Below are positions 1 to 8,266 of a stretch of 64,000 nt of DNA, in pieces (positions within the stretch are counted from its first letter, which is position 1; each line of letters begins with the position of its first letter). Location: the NCBI RefSeq assembly GCF_018919265.1, contig NZ_JAHLQO010000002.1, positions 205,524-269,523 on the forward strand, given 5' to 3'. The notes beneath the pieces were generated by a model. It worked only from the letters and a program-made list of their open reading frames with translations, was not told where the DNA came from and did not search any database. Source of the DNA: Peptoniphilus ovalis (GTDB lineage Bacteria > Bacillota > Clostridia > Tissierellales > Peptoniphilaceae). A program made the position numbers and the translations under genes.

Positions 1-619
1 TTAAAAGATTTTGTAAAAAGGCAAGAGTACCTGATCCTTCCTCTCGTACTATAATCCTCTCGTCGAGTAAATCTTTTAATCTGTGAATTTTATTTTTAAA
101 ATCATGTTTTTTATTGGCAACGCAAATATAATCTTCATTTTTAAATTTTTCAACATAATAATTTTGACCTCTTAAAAATCCTTCCACAAAGGCAAAATCT
201 ATATTTCCATTGTCTAAATCTTCAAGGATATCAGTTGTGTTTTTATAGTAAATATAAAAATCTCTTTCTTTTTCCTTTGCTATAAAATCAATTAAGCGAT
301 TAAAAATCGTAAACTCTCCAATGGTTCTAGTAAGACCAAGAGAAATTGATTTTTTGTTTTTATTACTATTTCCAATTAGATTTTTAATTTTAGTTTCGTC
401 ATTTGACATGGATTTTAAATATAAGTATAAAATATTTCCCTCTTCTGTAAGGGCGAGATGTTTTTTATCTCTTTTAAATAAGTCAGTGCCATAATATTCT
501 TCTAAATGTTTAATATGACCTGAGACTGCAGGCTGCGTCAAACTAAGTTCTTCAGCCGCTCTTGTAAAATTCATGTAATGACAAACTGTCAAAAAAGTTT
601 TAATTCTAAAATCTAGCAT
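1..619 (-). CDS. LysR-family transcriptional regulator, C-terminus cut by window edge
   Basis: The reading frame is open from an ATG at 619 to the window edge, giving about 206 of the usual 290-300 residues. The N-terminus carries the LysR winged helix-turn-helix (FLTVCHYMNFTRAAEELSLT and the following TQPAVSGHIKHLE). It runs into a substrate-binding domain of the periplasmic-binding fold. A GAGGTGATGAG ribosome site lies just upstream. It is divergent from the YeiH-like transporter gene, the same pairing as yeiE-yeiH in E. coli, so it probably controls that transporter. The effector is unknown; a sulfur oxyanion is possible by analogy. Confidence 0.9.
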   Translation of the reverse strand, partial: MLDFRIKTFLTVCHYMNFTRAAEELSLTQPAVSGHIKHLEEYYGTDLFKRDKKHLALTEEGNILYLYLKSMSNDETKIKNLIGNSNKNKKSISLGLTRTIGEFTIFNRLIDFIAKEKERDFYIYYKNTTDILEDLDNGNIDFAFVEGFLRGQNYYVEKFKNEDYICVANKKHDFKNKIHRLKDLLDERIIVREEGSGTLAFLQNLL

Positions 620-653
620 CTCATCACCTCATCAATCATAACAAATATTTATG

Positions 654-702
654 ATAAAGTAAAGATTTATAATTATACTTTATGAGATAAAAGGTTTATA
701 AT
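654..702. promoter_or_regulatory. Divergent promoter region with inverted repeat, candidate LysR operator
   Basis: ATAAAGTA (654-661) and TACTTTAT (676-683) form a perfect 8-base inverted repeat separated by 14 bases, in the space between the LysR gene and the divergent transporter. A TATAAT box lies at 697-702 facing the transporter, with no good -35, as expected for an activated promoter. The operator role is inference from position and symmetry. Confidence 0.45.
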
Positions 703-750
703 TTAAAAATGTTGTGAAAATTTACATAAAATAATAAGGGAGATAGAGAA

Positions 751-1782
751 ATGAGTTTTTTAAGAAAAAATGGCAGTGGTATTTTGCTGTGCTTTATAAT
801 TGCATTAATTTGTAATTTTTTGGGAAAGAAATTTCCTGTAATAGGTGGAGCAGTAATTGCAATCTTAGCAGGAATGGTAATTGGAACTTTTATGAAGGAC
901 AAGGGGAAATTTAGTGCTGGAATAAAATTTACATCAAAAAAAGTTTTACAATATGCAGTTGTGCTTTTAGGGTTTGGAATGAATTTGGGAGTTGTAATAC
1001 ATACTGGCGAGGAGTCGCTTCCTATAATTCTTTGCACAATTACAACTTCACTTGTAATTGCATTTTTATGGTATAAATTTGGTCACTTAGACAAAGATAT
1101 AGCAACATTAATTGGAGTTGGGTCATCAATTTGTGGTGGATCAGCAATAGCTGCAACTGCTCCTGTAATTGATGCAAATGAAGAAGAAGTTGCACAGGCT
1201 ATTTCTGTAATATTTTTCTTCAATGTACTAGCTGCATTACTCTTTCCAACATTTGGTCATTTAATAGGCTTTTCCACAACAAGCGGTCACGCTTTTGGTG
1301 TATTTGCAGGAACCGCAGTTAATGACACATCAAGTGTAACAGCAGCTGCATCAACTTGGGACAATTTATACAAACTTGGAACTCAAACTTTAGATGAAGC
1401 TGTTACAGTTAAACTGACAAGAACTCTTGCAATAATTCCAATAACACTTTCAATTGCAATTTATAGAGTAAAGCATGATCATATAGATGAACAAGGAAGA
1501 GTTTCAATCAAGCAAGTTTTTCCGTTTTTTATAATTTATTTTGTAATTGCAAGTTTAATTACAACAATTGCAGTAAATATGGGCGTAGATATAGAAGTAT
1601 TTCATCCATTTAAAGAACTTTCAAAGTTTTTTATAGTAATGGCGATGGCTGCAATTGGACTTAACACAGATATAGTAAAACTTGTAAAAAGTGGAGGCAA
1701 GCCAATACTTCTTGGATTTTCATGCTTTATAGGAATTACAATAGTTAGCTTGGCACTTCAACATATATTGCATATTTGGTAA
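751..1782 (+). CDS. YeiH/UPF0324-family membrane transporter (putative sulfate exporter family)
   Basis: This 343-residue integral membrane protein has about ten hydrophobic segments and matches the YeiH family in length and signature stretches (GVGSSICGGSAIAATAPV near residue 130, and GTAVNDTSSVTAAA near 190). The family is annotated as putative sulfate or anion exporters, but the substrate is not firmly established. The start is an ATG preceded by AAGGGAG. The gene stands alone, closed by a bidirectional terminator, and is divergent from a LysR regulator, which suggests inducible single-gene expression. Confidence 0.85.
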   Translation: MSFLRKNGSGILLCFIIALICNFLGKKFPVIGGAVIAILAGMVIGTFMKDKGKFSAGIKFTSKKVLQYAVVLLGFGMNLGVVIHTGEESLPIILCTITTSLVIAFLWYKFGHLDKDIATLIGVGSSICGGSAIAATAPVIDANEEEVAQAISVIFFFNVLAALLFPTFGHLIGFSTTSGHAFGVFAGTAVNDTSSVTAAASTWDNLYKLGTQTLDEAVTVKLTRTLAIIPITLSIAIYRVKHDHIDEQGRVSIKQVFPFFIIYFVIASLITTIAVNMGVDIEVFHPFKELSKFFIVMAMAAIGLNTDIVKLVKSGGKPILLGFSCFIGITIVSLALQHILHIW

Positions 1783-1788
1783 ATAAAA

Positions 1789-1818
1789 AAGATACTGTTT
1801 TTTCAGTATCTTATTTTT
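1789..1818. terminator. Bidirectional intrinsic terminator between convergent genes
   Basis: AAGATACTG (1789-1797) pairs with CAGTATCTT (1804-1812) around a T6 loop. T-rich sequence follows on the plus strand and A-rich sequence precedes it, so it can stop both the YeiH-like gene and the convergent lepB. The hairpin includes the lepB stop codon. Confidence 0.8.
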
Positions 1819-2320
1819 TATTTATAAACTTTGCATTTTTAATTGGCAATATTCTTACGATAGGTTTCGACCTCACACTTGAATTTTTTATTGGCCCAAA
1901 ATTTCTCGAGTCAAAAGATCCATCTCTATTATCGCCCATTACAAAAAGTTCATCTTCGCCAACTTCAAATTTTTCAATTTCTGATGGTGTATAAGGGTCT
2001 TCTAAATAATTTTCTTCTAATAAATCTCCATTGATAAGAACATCTCCATCTAATATTTCAACAGTTTCACCTGGAAGGCCAATAATTCTTTTAATGAGAA
2101 GTTTATTATCTTCACTTGATTTAAAAACTATTATATCTCCACGATTGTGATTTTTAGAAAATCTATAAAAAGAATTTGAAATCAAAACATCTTTAGGTTT
2201 CAAAGTGGGATACATCGAGGTTTGATTTACTATAGAGATATTAAAAACAAAGTTTCGAACTATTAAAGCAATGGCAAATGCAATTAAAATATATTTTATG
2301 TAAGAAATTAAACTTTTCAT
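1811..2320 (-). CDS. lepB: Signal peptidase I
   Basis: A 169-residue type I signal peptidase that cleaves Sec/Tat signal peptides on the outer face of the membrane. There is one N-terminal transmembrane segment (about residues 8-28), then the catalytic Ser35 in NQTSMYPTL and the general base Lys77 in LLIKRIIGLPGE, followed by the box E motif GDNRDGSFDSR. The length is typical of short Gram-positive SipS/SipT-like enzymes. It is a single gene facing the YeiH-like gene. Confidence 0.95.
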   Translation of the reverse strand: MKSLISYIKYILIAFAIALIVRNFVFNISIVNQTSMYPTLKPKDVLISNSFYRFSKNHNRGDIIVFKSSEDNKLLIKRIIGLPGETVEILDGDVLINGDLLEENYLEDPYTPSEIEKFEVGEDELFVMGDNRDGSFDSRNFGPIKNSSVRSKPIVRILPIKNAKFINKK

Positions 2321-2404
2321 TGTTCACCTCGCATTAATTATAGCATTTTTAGAATTATTAAACAGTAAAATATAATTAATGATATAATATTTTTGGTGAA
2401 ATAA

Positions 2405-3961
2405 ATGATAATTTTAAGAAATATTAAGATTCCTTATGACCAAGATGAATCTATCTTAAGAAGAAAAATTATAGATATGATTAACAAGAGGGAATTTAAT
2501 TATAAAATTTATAAAAAATCAATTGATGCGAGAAAGGACATTAATTTTGTTTATCAAGTTCTAGTTGATTTAGATATTAATGATATAGATAAAAAAATTA
2601 TAAAAAAATTAAAAAATAATATTGCTGAATTTACTGAAGATAAATTAGAAGTAGAAAATAAAAATAACATCGAGACAGCAGTAATCGTAGGCACAGGACC
2701 TGCTGGACTTTTTGCAGCTTATCTTCTTTCTAAGAAAGGTGTAAAAGTTACTTTAATCGAAAGAGGAAAACCAGTTGACGAGAGAATCAAAGACATCGAC
2801 AGACTTCATGATGAGAGTATTCTCGATGAAGAGAGCAATGTCCAATTTGGAGAGGGCGGAGCTGGAACTTTCTCCGATGGCAAACTTACATCACGCTCTA
2901 AGGACAAAAGAGTGAGTCATGTCTTTGACATCTTTGTTGAAAATGGAGCACCTGAAGATATTTTATATGAAGCAAAACCTCACATAGGTACAGACATTTT
3001 ACGAGAAGTTATAAAAAATATGAGAGAAGAAATAAAATCCATGGGATCAATTTATAAATTTAGTGAAAAGTTTATAGATTTTGAAATGGATAATAAAGAT
3101 ATTGCATCTATAATTACAGACAAAGATAAATATTCTGCTGACGTATATATTTTGGCAATTGGAAATTCTGCAAGGGATACTTTTGAACTTCTTGATAAAT
3201 ACGATTTAATCGAGAGCAAAAACTTTGCTGTGGGTTTTAGAATTGAACACTTGCGTGAAGAAATTGAAAAGTCGCAATATGGATTTTGCAGCGAAAAACT
3301 TCCAGCAGCTACTTATCAGCTAAATTATACGGATAAAGAGAAATCTCATTCAGTATATACTTTCTGCATGTGCCCAGGTGGCTATGTTGTAAATTCCTCT
3401 TCTAAGAAGAATGAACTTTGCGTTAATGGGATGAGCTATCATGCAAGAGATGGAGTTAATTCAAATTCAGCAGTTGTTGCAAGTGTAGATGAAAATACTT
3501 ACGGAAGTGGAAACTTAGATGGGATGAAATTTCAAGATGAAATTGAAAGACGAGCATACGAATTAGGAGATGGACTTGCTCCAGTTCAAAAAGTTAGAGA
3601 TTATCTTGACAATAAGACAACAAAAGAAATTGGAAGAGTAATTCCAACAATAAGACCAGGTTATAAGTTAGTAAATTTAAATGAAATTTACCCAGATTCA
3701 ATTAATGATGCAATTAAATCTGCATTTTTATATATGGACAAGAGAGTGGAAGGATTTGCAAATAGCGATGCAATATTAACGGGAGTTGAAACTAGAACTT
3801 CATCTCCAATTAGAATCCTTAGAAAAGATTATAAAACGCCAAAGTTCTCAAACTTATATCCTATTGGAGAAGGTGCAGGATATTCAGGTGGAATTGTTTC
3901 ATCAGCACTTGATGGAATTAAATGTGCCATAGAAATTTTAGAAGGAGAAAGAAATGCTTAA
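2405..3961 (+). CDS. FAD-dependent dehydrogenase of the COG2509 type
   Basis: A 518-residue flavoprotein. An N-terminal domain of about 85 residues is followed by a Rossmann dinucleotide motif VGTGPAGLFAAYLL near residue 97 and then the FNVQFGEGGAGTFSDGKL-like block (here SNVQFGEGGAGTFSDGKL) typical of this family. The C-terminal GEGAGYSGGIVSSALDG closes the FAD site. The family is widespread in Firmicutes but biochemically uncharacterised, and no substrate can be named. The stop overlaps the trmL start by 8 bases, so the two are co-transcribed and probably translationally coupled. Confidence 0.85.
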   Translation: MIILRNIKIPYDQDESILRRKIIDMINKREFNYKIYKKSIDARKDINFVYQVLVDLDINDIDKKIIKKLKNNIAEFTEDKLEVENKNNIETAVIVGTGPAGLFAAYLLSKKGVKVTLIERGKPVDERIKDIDRLHDESILDEESNVQFGEGGAGTFSDGKLTSRSKDKRVSHVFDIFVENGAPEDILYEAKPHIGTDILREVIKNMREEIKSMGSIYKFSEKFIDFEMDNKDIASIITDKDKYSADVYILAIGNSARDTFELLDKYDLIESKNFAVGFRIEHLREEIEKSQYGFCSEKLPAATYQLNYTDKEKSHSVYTFCMCPGGYVVNSSSKKNELCVNGMSYHARDGVNSNSAVVASVDENTYGSGNLDGMKFQDEIERRAYELGDGLAPVQKVRDYLDNKTTKEIGRVIPTIRPGYKLVNLNEIYPDSINDAIKSAFLYMDKRVEGFANSDAILTGVETRTSSPIRILRKDYKTPKFSNLYPIGEGAGYSGGIVSSALDGIKCAIEILEGERNA

Positions 3962-4418
3962 TATAGTTTTTTACGAACCAGAAATTCCCTTTAACACAGG
4001 GGCAATTGCAAGAACTTGTGGACTTACACATACTAGACTTCACTTAATAAAACCACTTGGTTTTTCTGTTGATGACAAACATTTAAAAAGAGCGGGACTT
4101 GATTATTGGCATTTAGTTGACATAAATTATTATGATTCTTATGATGAGCTTCTAGAAAAATATCCAGATTCAAATTTTTATCTAGCAACTACAAAAGCAG
4201 AAAAGAAATACACAGATGTGGAATATAAAGATGAAGATTTTATAGTTTTTGGACCTGAGACAAGAGGACTTCCAGAGGATTTAATACATGCAAATATGGA
4301 TTATGCAATAAAAATTCCAATGCTAAAGGATTATCACAGAAGTTTAAATTTATCAAATTCTGCAAATATAATTTTATTTGAAGCTTTGAGGCAACTTGAT
4401 TTTTTTGATTTAGAATAG
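3954..4418 (+). CDS. trmL: tRNA (cytidine/uridine(34)-2'-O)-methyltransferase
   Basis: A 154-residue SPOUT-fold methyltransferase that 2'-O-methylates the wobble nucleotide of certain leucine tRNAs. The TrmL signatures are visible: EPEIPFNTGAIARTC at the N-terminus, KRAGLDYW near residue 45, FGPETRGLP near 97 and the knot-forming IPMLKDYHRSLNLSNSA near 118. Full family length. It overlaps the preceding FAD enzyme by 8 bases and is followed after 8 bases by the helicase gene, forming a three-gene operon. Confidence 0.95.
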   Translation: MLNIVFYEPEIPFNTGAIARTCGLTHTRLHLIKPLGFSVDDKHLKRAGLDYWHLVDINYYDSYDELLEKYPDSNFYLATTKAEKKYTDVEYKDEDFIVFGPETRGLPEDLIHANMDYAIKIPMLKDYHRSLNLSNSANIILFEALRQLDFFDLE

Positions 4419-4426
4419 GTGTTAAT

Positions 4427-6718
4427 TTGAAAGAAATAAAGATATCAGTCAGAAATTTAATAGAATTTATTAAGAGAAGTGGCGATATCGACAGAAGATT
4501 CTTCTCAAATAAAAGAGCAGTTGAAGGAATAAGAGCTCATCAAAAGGTTCAGAGTTTGTATTCAGAAAATTATAAATCAGAAGTATTTTTAAGAACTTCT
4601 GAGGAAATTGAAGACATAACTTTTGTCGTTGAAGGAAGAGCAGATGGCATTGAGGTAGCTGATGTTGTGACAATTGATGAGATTAAATCCACTACAAGAG
4701 ATTTGAAAGAGCTTGAAAAAGAAGAAAATCTAATGCACTGGGCACAGGCAAAATGCTACGGATACATCTATGCGAAAAATGAGGAGCTAGATTCTCTAGA
4801 TGTAATGCTTACTTATTATCAGCTTGAATCAGAAGAAATTTTAAAAATCAGAAAGTCCTTTACCTTTGGAGAACTTCGCGACTTCTTTATGGGGACACTT
4901 TTTGAATATTTAGAATTTTCTAGAAGAATTGTTGAGTGGCGAGAAATTAGGACAGAATCAATTAAGAAGATGAAATTTCCCTTTAAAAATTTTAGAAAGG
5001 GTCAAAGAGAACTTGCAGTTTCTGTTTACAATACAATTTCTGATGGAAATAAATTATTTGTAGAAGCTCCAACGGGAATTGGAAAGTCAATGTCTACGAT
5101 TTTTCCAACTATTAAGGCAATTGGAGAAGATAAGCTAGATAAGTCATTCTATCTCGTAGCTCGTTCCACTGGAAAGGAAGCTGCAAAAAATGCCTTGGAG
5201 AAACTTCTCAATAAAAATTTAAAATTAAAAATCACAGTTGTTACAGCAAAGGATAAAATTTGCATAAATGATGAAGTAAAATGCAATCCCAAAGATTGTC
5301 CCTATGCGAGAGGACATTTTGACAGAGTCAACGATGCGATAATTGATATTTTTGACAATGTAGATAATTTTAGCAGAAAGAATATTGAAAAATTTGCAAA
5401 ACTTCACATGGTTTGTCCCTTTGAGTATCAGCTTGATTTATTAGACTTTTCAGATTTTATAGTTTGCGATTACAATTATATCTTTGATCCATCAGTCTAT
5501 CTTAAGAGATTTTTTGAAAATTCAATGCTTAGATTTTCTCTTTTAATAGATGAGGCACATAACCTCGTTGATAGAGGAAGAGACATGTATTCGGCTTCTT
5601 TAACTCTTGATGACTTGGTGCTTTTATCAGAAATAGTTCCAAAAAATAGAAAATCTGCGACAAAGCACATTAATCTTGCAATAGAGGAATACAAAAATCT
5701 AGGCAATGGAATTTTTTATTCCTATGAAGAATTTTATAAACTAAATGCAGAAATTGAAAAGACAGTTTTTTCAATGAATGATTTTTTAATTAAAGATAAA
5801 GAAATTGAACACTATGACGAAGCTCTTGATATTTATTTTAAACTTTATAAATATATAAAGATTTTGGAGTACTACAATAGGGATTTTGTCTCAATAAAAT
5901 TAGAAGATGAAGTAAAGATAATTTCCCTTGATATATCTGAAATATTTAGAGAAATTTTAAAAACTCCGGTGGCGTCAGTATTCTTCTCTGCAACTCTAAC
6001 TCCAATTAAGTACTACGGAAAGTTACTTGGGGCAGGTGAAAGGACAAATTATTATAAAATTGATTCTCCCTTTGATTCTGAAAATTTATTAGTGCTCAGG
6101 AATACAAAAATCTCAACGGTATATAGAGATAGAAGAGATTCAATTTATGAAATTGTTAAAAACCTGGAGATATTTTCAAAAGAAGAAGGAAATTATTTAT
6201 TTTTCTTTCCATCATATAGTTTTATGGAAGAAGTTTATGAGATGTATTCCAAAATTGATAATGCAATAATTCAAAAAAGAGATATGAATGAAATTGAAAG
6301 GGAAGAATTTTTAGAAAACTTTACATTTTCAAGCAACACAACAGCCTTTGCAGTAATGGGCGGGGTTTTCTCTGAAGGAATAGATTTAATAGGAGATAGA
6401 CTTAATGGAGCTGCTATAATAACTGTGGGAATACCAGGGATTTCCTATGAGAGAAATATTTTAAAAAGTCATTTTGATAAAAAATACAGAAGAGGTTATG
6501 AATACTCGTATATTTATCCTGGCATGATTAAGGCAGTGCAATCTGCAGGGCGTGTAATTAGAACAGAAGAAGATAGAGGAAGAGTTTTATTAATCGATCT
6601 TAGATTTTCAATGGAGCCATATAAATCTCTCATGCCTAAAGCTTGGAATATAGAAGATTTTAAAGAAATAAATGAGATGGAAGAAATAATTTTAAATTTC
6701 ACAAAAAAATCCCTATAA
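4427..6718 (+). CDS. XPD/DinG-like superfamily 2 DNA helicase with N-terminal nuclease-like domain
   Basis: A 763-residue protein starting at TTG. Residues 1-190 resemble a PD-(D/E)XK nuclease domain: ADGIEV followed by TIDEIKST, then a conserved Q in HWAQAKCYGYIYA. The helicase part has Walker A EAPTGIGKS near residue 210, DEAH in LLIDEAHNL near 374, and a cluster of cysteines (CINDEVKCNPKDC near 278 and VCPFEY near 330) that fits the 4Fe-4S site of XPD/DinG helicases. The C-terminal QSAGRVIRTEEDRG is motif VI. It is expected to unwind 5'-to-3' in repair. Whether the nuclease domain is active is not visible. Confidence 0.85.
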   Translation: MKEIKISVRNLIEFIKRSGDIDRRFFSNKRAVEGIRAHQKVQSLYSENYKSEVFLRTSEEIEDITFVVEGRADGIEVADVVTIDEIKSTTRDLKELEKEENLMHWAQAKCYGYIYAKNEELDSLDVMLTYYQLESEEILKIRKSFTFGELRDFFMGTLFEYLEFSRRIVEWREIRTESIKKMKFPFKNFRKGQRELAVSVYNTISDGNKLFVEAPTGIGKSMSTIFPTIKAIGEDKLDKSFYLVARSTGKEAAKNALEKLLNKNLKLKITVVTAKDKICINDEVKCNPKDCPYARGHFDRVNDAIIDIFDNVDNFSRKNIEKFAKLHMVCPFEYQLDLLDFSDFIVCDYNYIFDPSVYLKRFFENSMLRFSLLIDEAHNLVDRGRDMYSASLTLDDLVLLSEIVPKNRKSATKHINLAIEEYKNLGNGIFYSYEEFYKLNAEIEKTVFSMNDFLIKDKEIEHYDEALDIYFKLYKYIKILEYYNRDFVSIKLEDEVKIISLDISEIFREILKTPVASVFFSATLTPIKYYGKLLGAGERTNYYKIDSPFDSENLLVLRNTKISTVYRDRRDSIYEIVKNLEIFSKEEGNYLFFFPSYSFMEEVYEMYSKIDNAIIQKRDMNEIEREEFLENFTFSSNTTAFAVMGGVFSEGIDLIGDRLNGAAIITVGIPGISYERNILKSHFDKKYRRGYEYSYIYPGMIKAVQSAGRVIRTEEDRGRVLLIDLRFSMEPYKSLMPKAWNIEDFKEINEMEEIILNFTKKSL

Positions 6719-6732
6719 AATGTCTAAATTTC

Positions 6733-6761
6733 TTTACAAATTAAGATTTTTGTGATAGTAT
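6733..6761 (+). promoter_or_regulatory. Promoter of rpmG-secE-nusG
   Basis: TTTACA (6733-6738), 17 bases, TAGTAT (6756-6761): a good sigma-A type promoter. Start of transcription is expected near 6768, only ten bases before a leader hairpin. Confidence 0.6.
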
Positions 6762-6777
6762 ATTCGAGTAAATTAGA

Positions 6778-6802
6778 AGGGCCACAGGCGGCTCTTTTTT
6801 TT
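6778..6802 (+). terminator. Leader hairpin with U-tract ahead of rpmG (possible attenuator)
   Basis: AGGGCC (6778-6783) pairs with GGCTCT (6790-6795) around a six-base loop, followed by eight Ts. It lies downstream of the only good promoter and upstream of rpmG, so it may terminate part of the transcripts early. It could also end the upstream helicase operon. Confidence 0.55.
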
Positions 6803-6821
6803 AGCACTAGGAGGTGTTTTT

Positions 6822-6971
6822 ATGGCAGATAGAGTAGTTCTTGAGTGCACACAATGTAAAAACAGAAATTATGTGACTTATAAAAACAAGAAAAATACTA
6901 CTGAAAGATTGGAACTAAAGAAATATTGTAAATTCTGCAAAGATCATACAGCTCATAAAGAGACTAAATAA
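6822..6971 (+). CDS. rpmG: 50S ribosomal protein L33
   Basis: A 49-residue protein of the large ribosomal subunit, easily missed for its size. It has the zinc-binding CxxC pair typical of the C+ form of L33 (ECTQCK near the N-terminus and YCKFCKDH near the C-terminus). The ATG follows AGGAGGTG. It is followed after nine bases by secE, the standard Firmicutes order rpmG-secE-nusG. Confidence 0.95.
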   Translation: MADRVVLECTQCKNRNYVTYKNKKNTTERLELKKYCKFCKDHTAHKETK

Positions 6972-6980
6972 GGAGGATTT

Positions 6981-7196
6981 ATGGCTACTAAAAGTACAAA
7001 CAAGACTGAAGAAACTAAAGGCGGTCTAGGAAGATACTTTAGAGGAGTGAAATCTGAATTCAAAAAAGTTGTATGGCCATCAAAAGAAACTGTAATCAAA
7101 TATTCTACAATAGTAATCGTTGCAGTAATCCTATCATCACTACTACTTTTAGCATATGATAGAATTGTAATGTTTATCTTTGGATTTATTTATTGA
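6981..7196 (+). CDS. secE: Preprotein translocase subunit SecE
   Basis: A 71-residue single-span SecE of the short Gram-positive type, clamping SecY in the SecYEG channel. The amphipathic conserved segment VKSEFKKVVWPSKET (residues 24-38) precedes one transmembrane helix (about 44-68). It begins nine bases after rpmG. Its TGA stop overlaps or abuts the nusG start region, indicating one operon. Confidence 0.95.
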   Translation: MATKSTNKTEETKGGLGRYFRGVKSEFKKVVWPSKETVIKYSTIVIVAVILSSLLLLAYDRIVMFIFGFIY

Positions 7197-7210
7197 TTGG
7201 AGTGTTATCA

Positions 7211-7753
7211 TTGGATGGACAAGAATTAAATAACAATGAAGTTTCAAAATGGTATGTAATTCACACTTATTCAGGTTATGAAAAAAAGGTAAAGGACAAT
7301 ATGGAAGCCATGGTTGCAAACAGAGGCATGGAAGACTTAATCCTTGACATTAAAATTCCTATGGAAGAATATGTTGAAACAAAGGATGGAGTTAACAAAG
7401 CAAAGGAAAGAAAAATGTTTCCTTCTTATGTGCTTGTAAACATGATAATGAATGACGAAACTTGGTATCTAGTTAGAAATACTAGAGGAGTTACAGGTTT
7501 TGTTGGGCCAGCATCTAAGCCAGTACCTTTAACTGATGAAGAAGTGTTGATGCTAGGCGTTACAGATAATGAAGAATTATTTGGAGCTTATGAAGTTGGA
7601 GAAACTGTAAAAGTTATCAATGGACCATTCAAGGATATGGTTGGCAAAATTGAAAGCTTAAATACAGATAAGGCAAAAGTTAAAGTTAGTATTACCATAT
7701 TTGGAAGAGATACACTTGTTGAATTAGATTTCAATCAGATTATTAAAGAGTAA
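7211..7753 (+). CDS. nusG: Transcription termination/antitermination factor NusG
   Basis: NusG binds RNA polymerase and couples it to ribosomes or Rho. The NGN domain opens with KWYVIHTYSGYEKKVK and the KOW domain holds VGETVKVINGPFKDMVGKIE. I chose the TTG at 7211, giving 180 residues, because GGAG at 7199-7202 sits eight bases upstream. In-frame TTG at 7193 and GTG at 7202 would overlap secE or the ribosome site and add residues not seen in the family. The normal rplKA partners follow. Confidence 0.93.
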   Translation: MDGQELNNNEVSKWYVIHTYSGYEKKVKDNMEAMVANRGMEDLILDIKIPMEEYVETKDGVNKAKERKMFPSYVLVNMIMNDETWYLVRNTRGVTGFVGPASKPVPLTDEEVLMLGVTDNEELFGAYEVGETVKVINGPFKDMVGKIESLNTDKAKVKVSITIFGRDTLVELDFNQIIKE

Positions 7754-7756
7754 GAA

Positions 7757-7796
7757 AAGTGTGGGAGGGTAAACCCGCATATACCACAAGGAGGAA
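7757..7796 (+). promoter_or_regulatory. L1-binding mRNA element before rplK (23S L1-stalk mimic)
   Basis: TGTGG (7760-7764) pairs with CCACA (7784-7788) and GGG (7767-7769) with CCC (7774-7776), and the ribosome site follows directly. The strands GTGGGAGG and ATACCAC match the two strands of the 23S rRNA helix bound by protein L1. A second copy lies before rplA. L1 repressing its own operon by this means is established in other bacteria; its use here is inferred. Confidence 0.7.
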
Positions 7797-7801
7797 ATAA
7801 A

Positions 7802-8227
7802 ATGGCAAAAAAAGTCATCGCATTAGTAAAATTACAAATTCCTGCAGGAAAAGCGACTCCAGCACCACCAGTTGGTACTGCGCTAGGACCTCACGGTGTA
7901 AACATTATGCAGTTTACAAAGGAATTTAACGCAAAGACACAAGACCAAGCAGGTATGATTATCCCTGTTGTTCTAACAGTTTATCAAGATCGTTCTTTCA
8001 CTTTTATCACTAAGACTCCACCAGCTGCAGTTTTAATTAAGAAAGCTCTTAACTTAAATACAGCAAGTGGTGAGCCTAACAAGAAAAAAGTTGGAAAACT
8101 TACAAAAGCTCAAGTAGAAGAAATAGCTAAGACTAAGCTTCCTGACTTAAACGCAGCAAGTATTGAAGCTGCTATGGAAATGATAGCTGGAACAGCTAGA
8201 AGTATGGGTATAGAAGTAGAAAGATAA
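7802..8227 (+). CDS. rplK: 50S ribosomal protein L11
   Basis: A 141-residue L11 of the GTPase-associated centre, needed for factor binding and the stringent response. The signature [20 protein letters not shown] is at residues 17-36, and the C-terminal RNA-binding domain has the conserved [10 protein letters not shown] end. It follows nusG and precedes rplA with near-identical leader elements in front of both. Confidence 0.97.
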   Translation: MAKKVIALVKLQIPAGKATPAPPVGTALGPHGVNIMQFTKEFNAKTQDQAGMIIPVVLTVYQDRSFTFITKTPPAAVLIKKALNLNTASGEPNKKKVGKLTKAQVEEIAKTKLPDLNAASIEAAMEMIAGTARSMGIEVER

Positions 8228-8264
8228 GTGGGAGGGAATTCCCGGTAGTACCACAAGGAGGTAA
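8228..8264 (+). promoter_or_regulatory. Second L1-binding mRNA element, before rplA
   Basis: GTGG (8228-8231) pairs with CCAC (8251-8254), with an inner palindrome GGGAATTCCC (8234-8243). It shares the GTGGGAGGG start and TACCACAAGGAGG end with the copy before rplK. It starts right after the rplK stop codon and runs into the rplA ribosome site, so binding of L1 here would block rplA translation directly. Confidence 0.7.
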
Positions 8265-8266
8265 AT

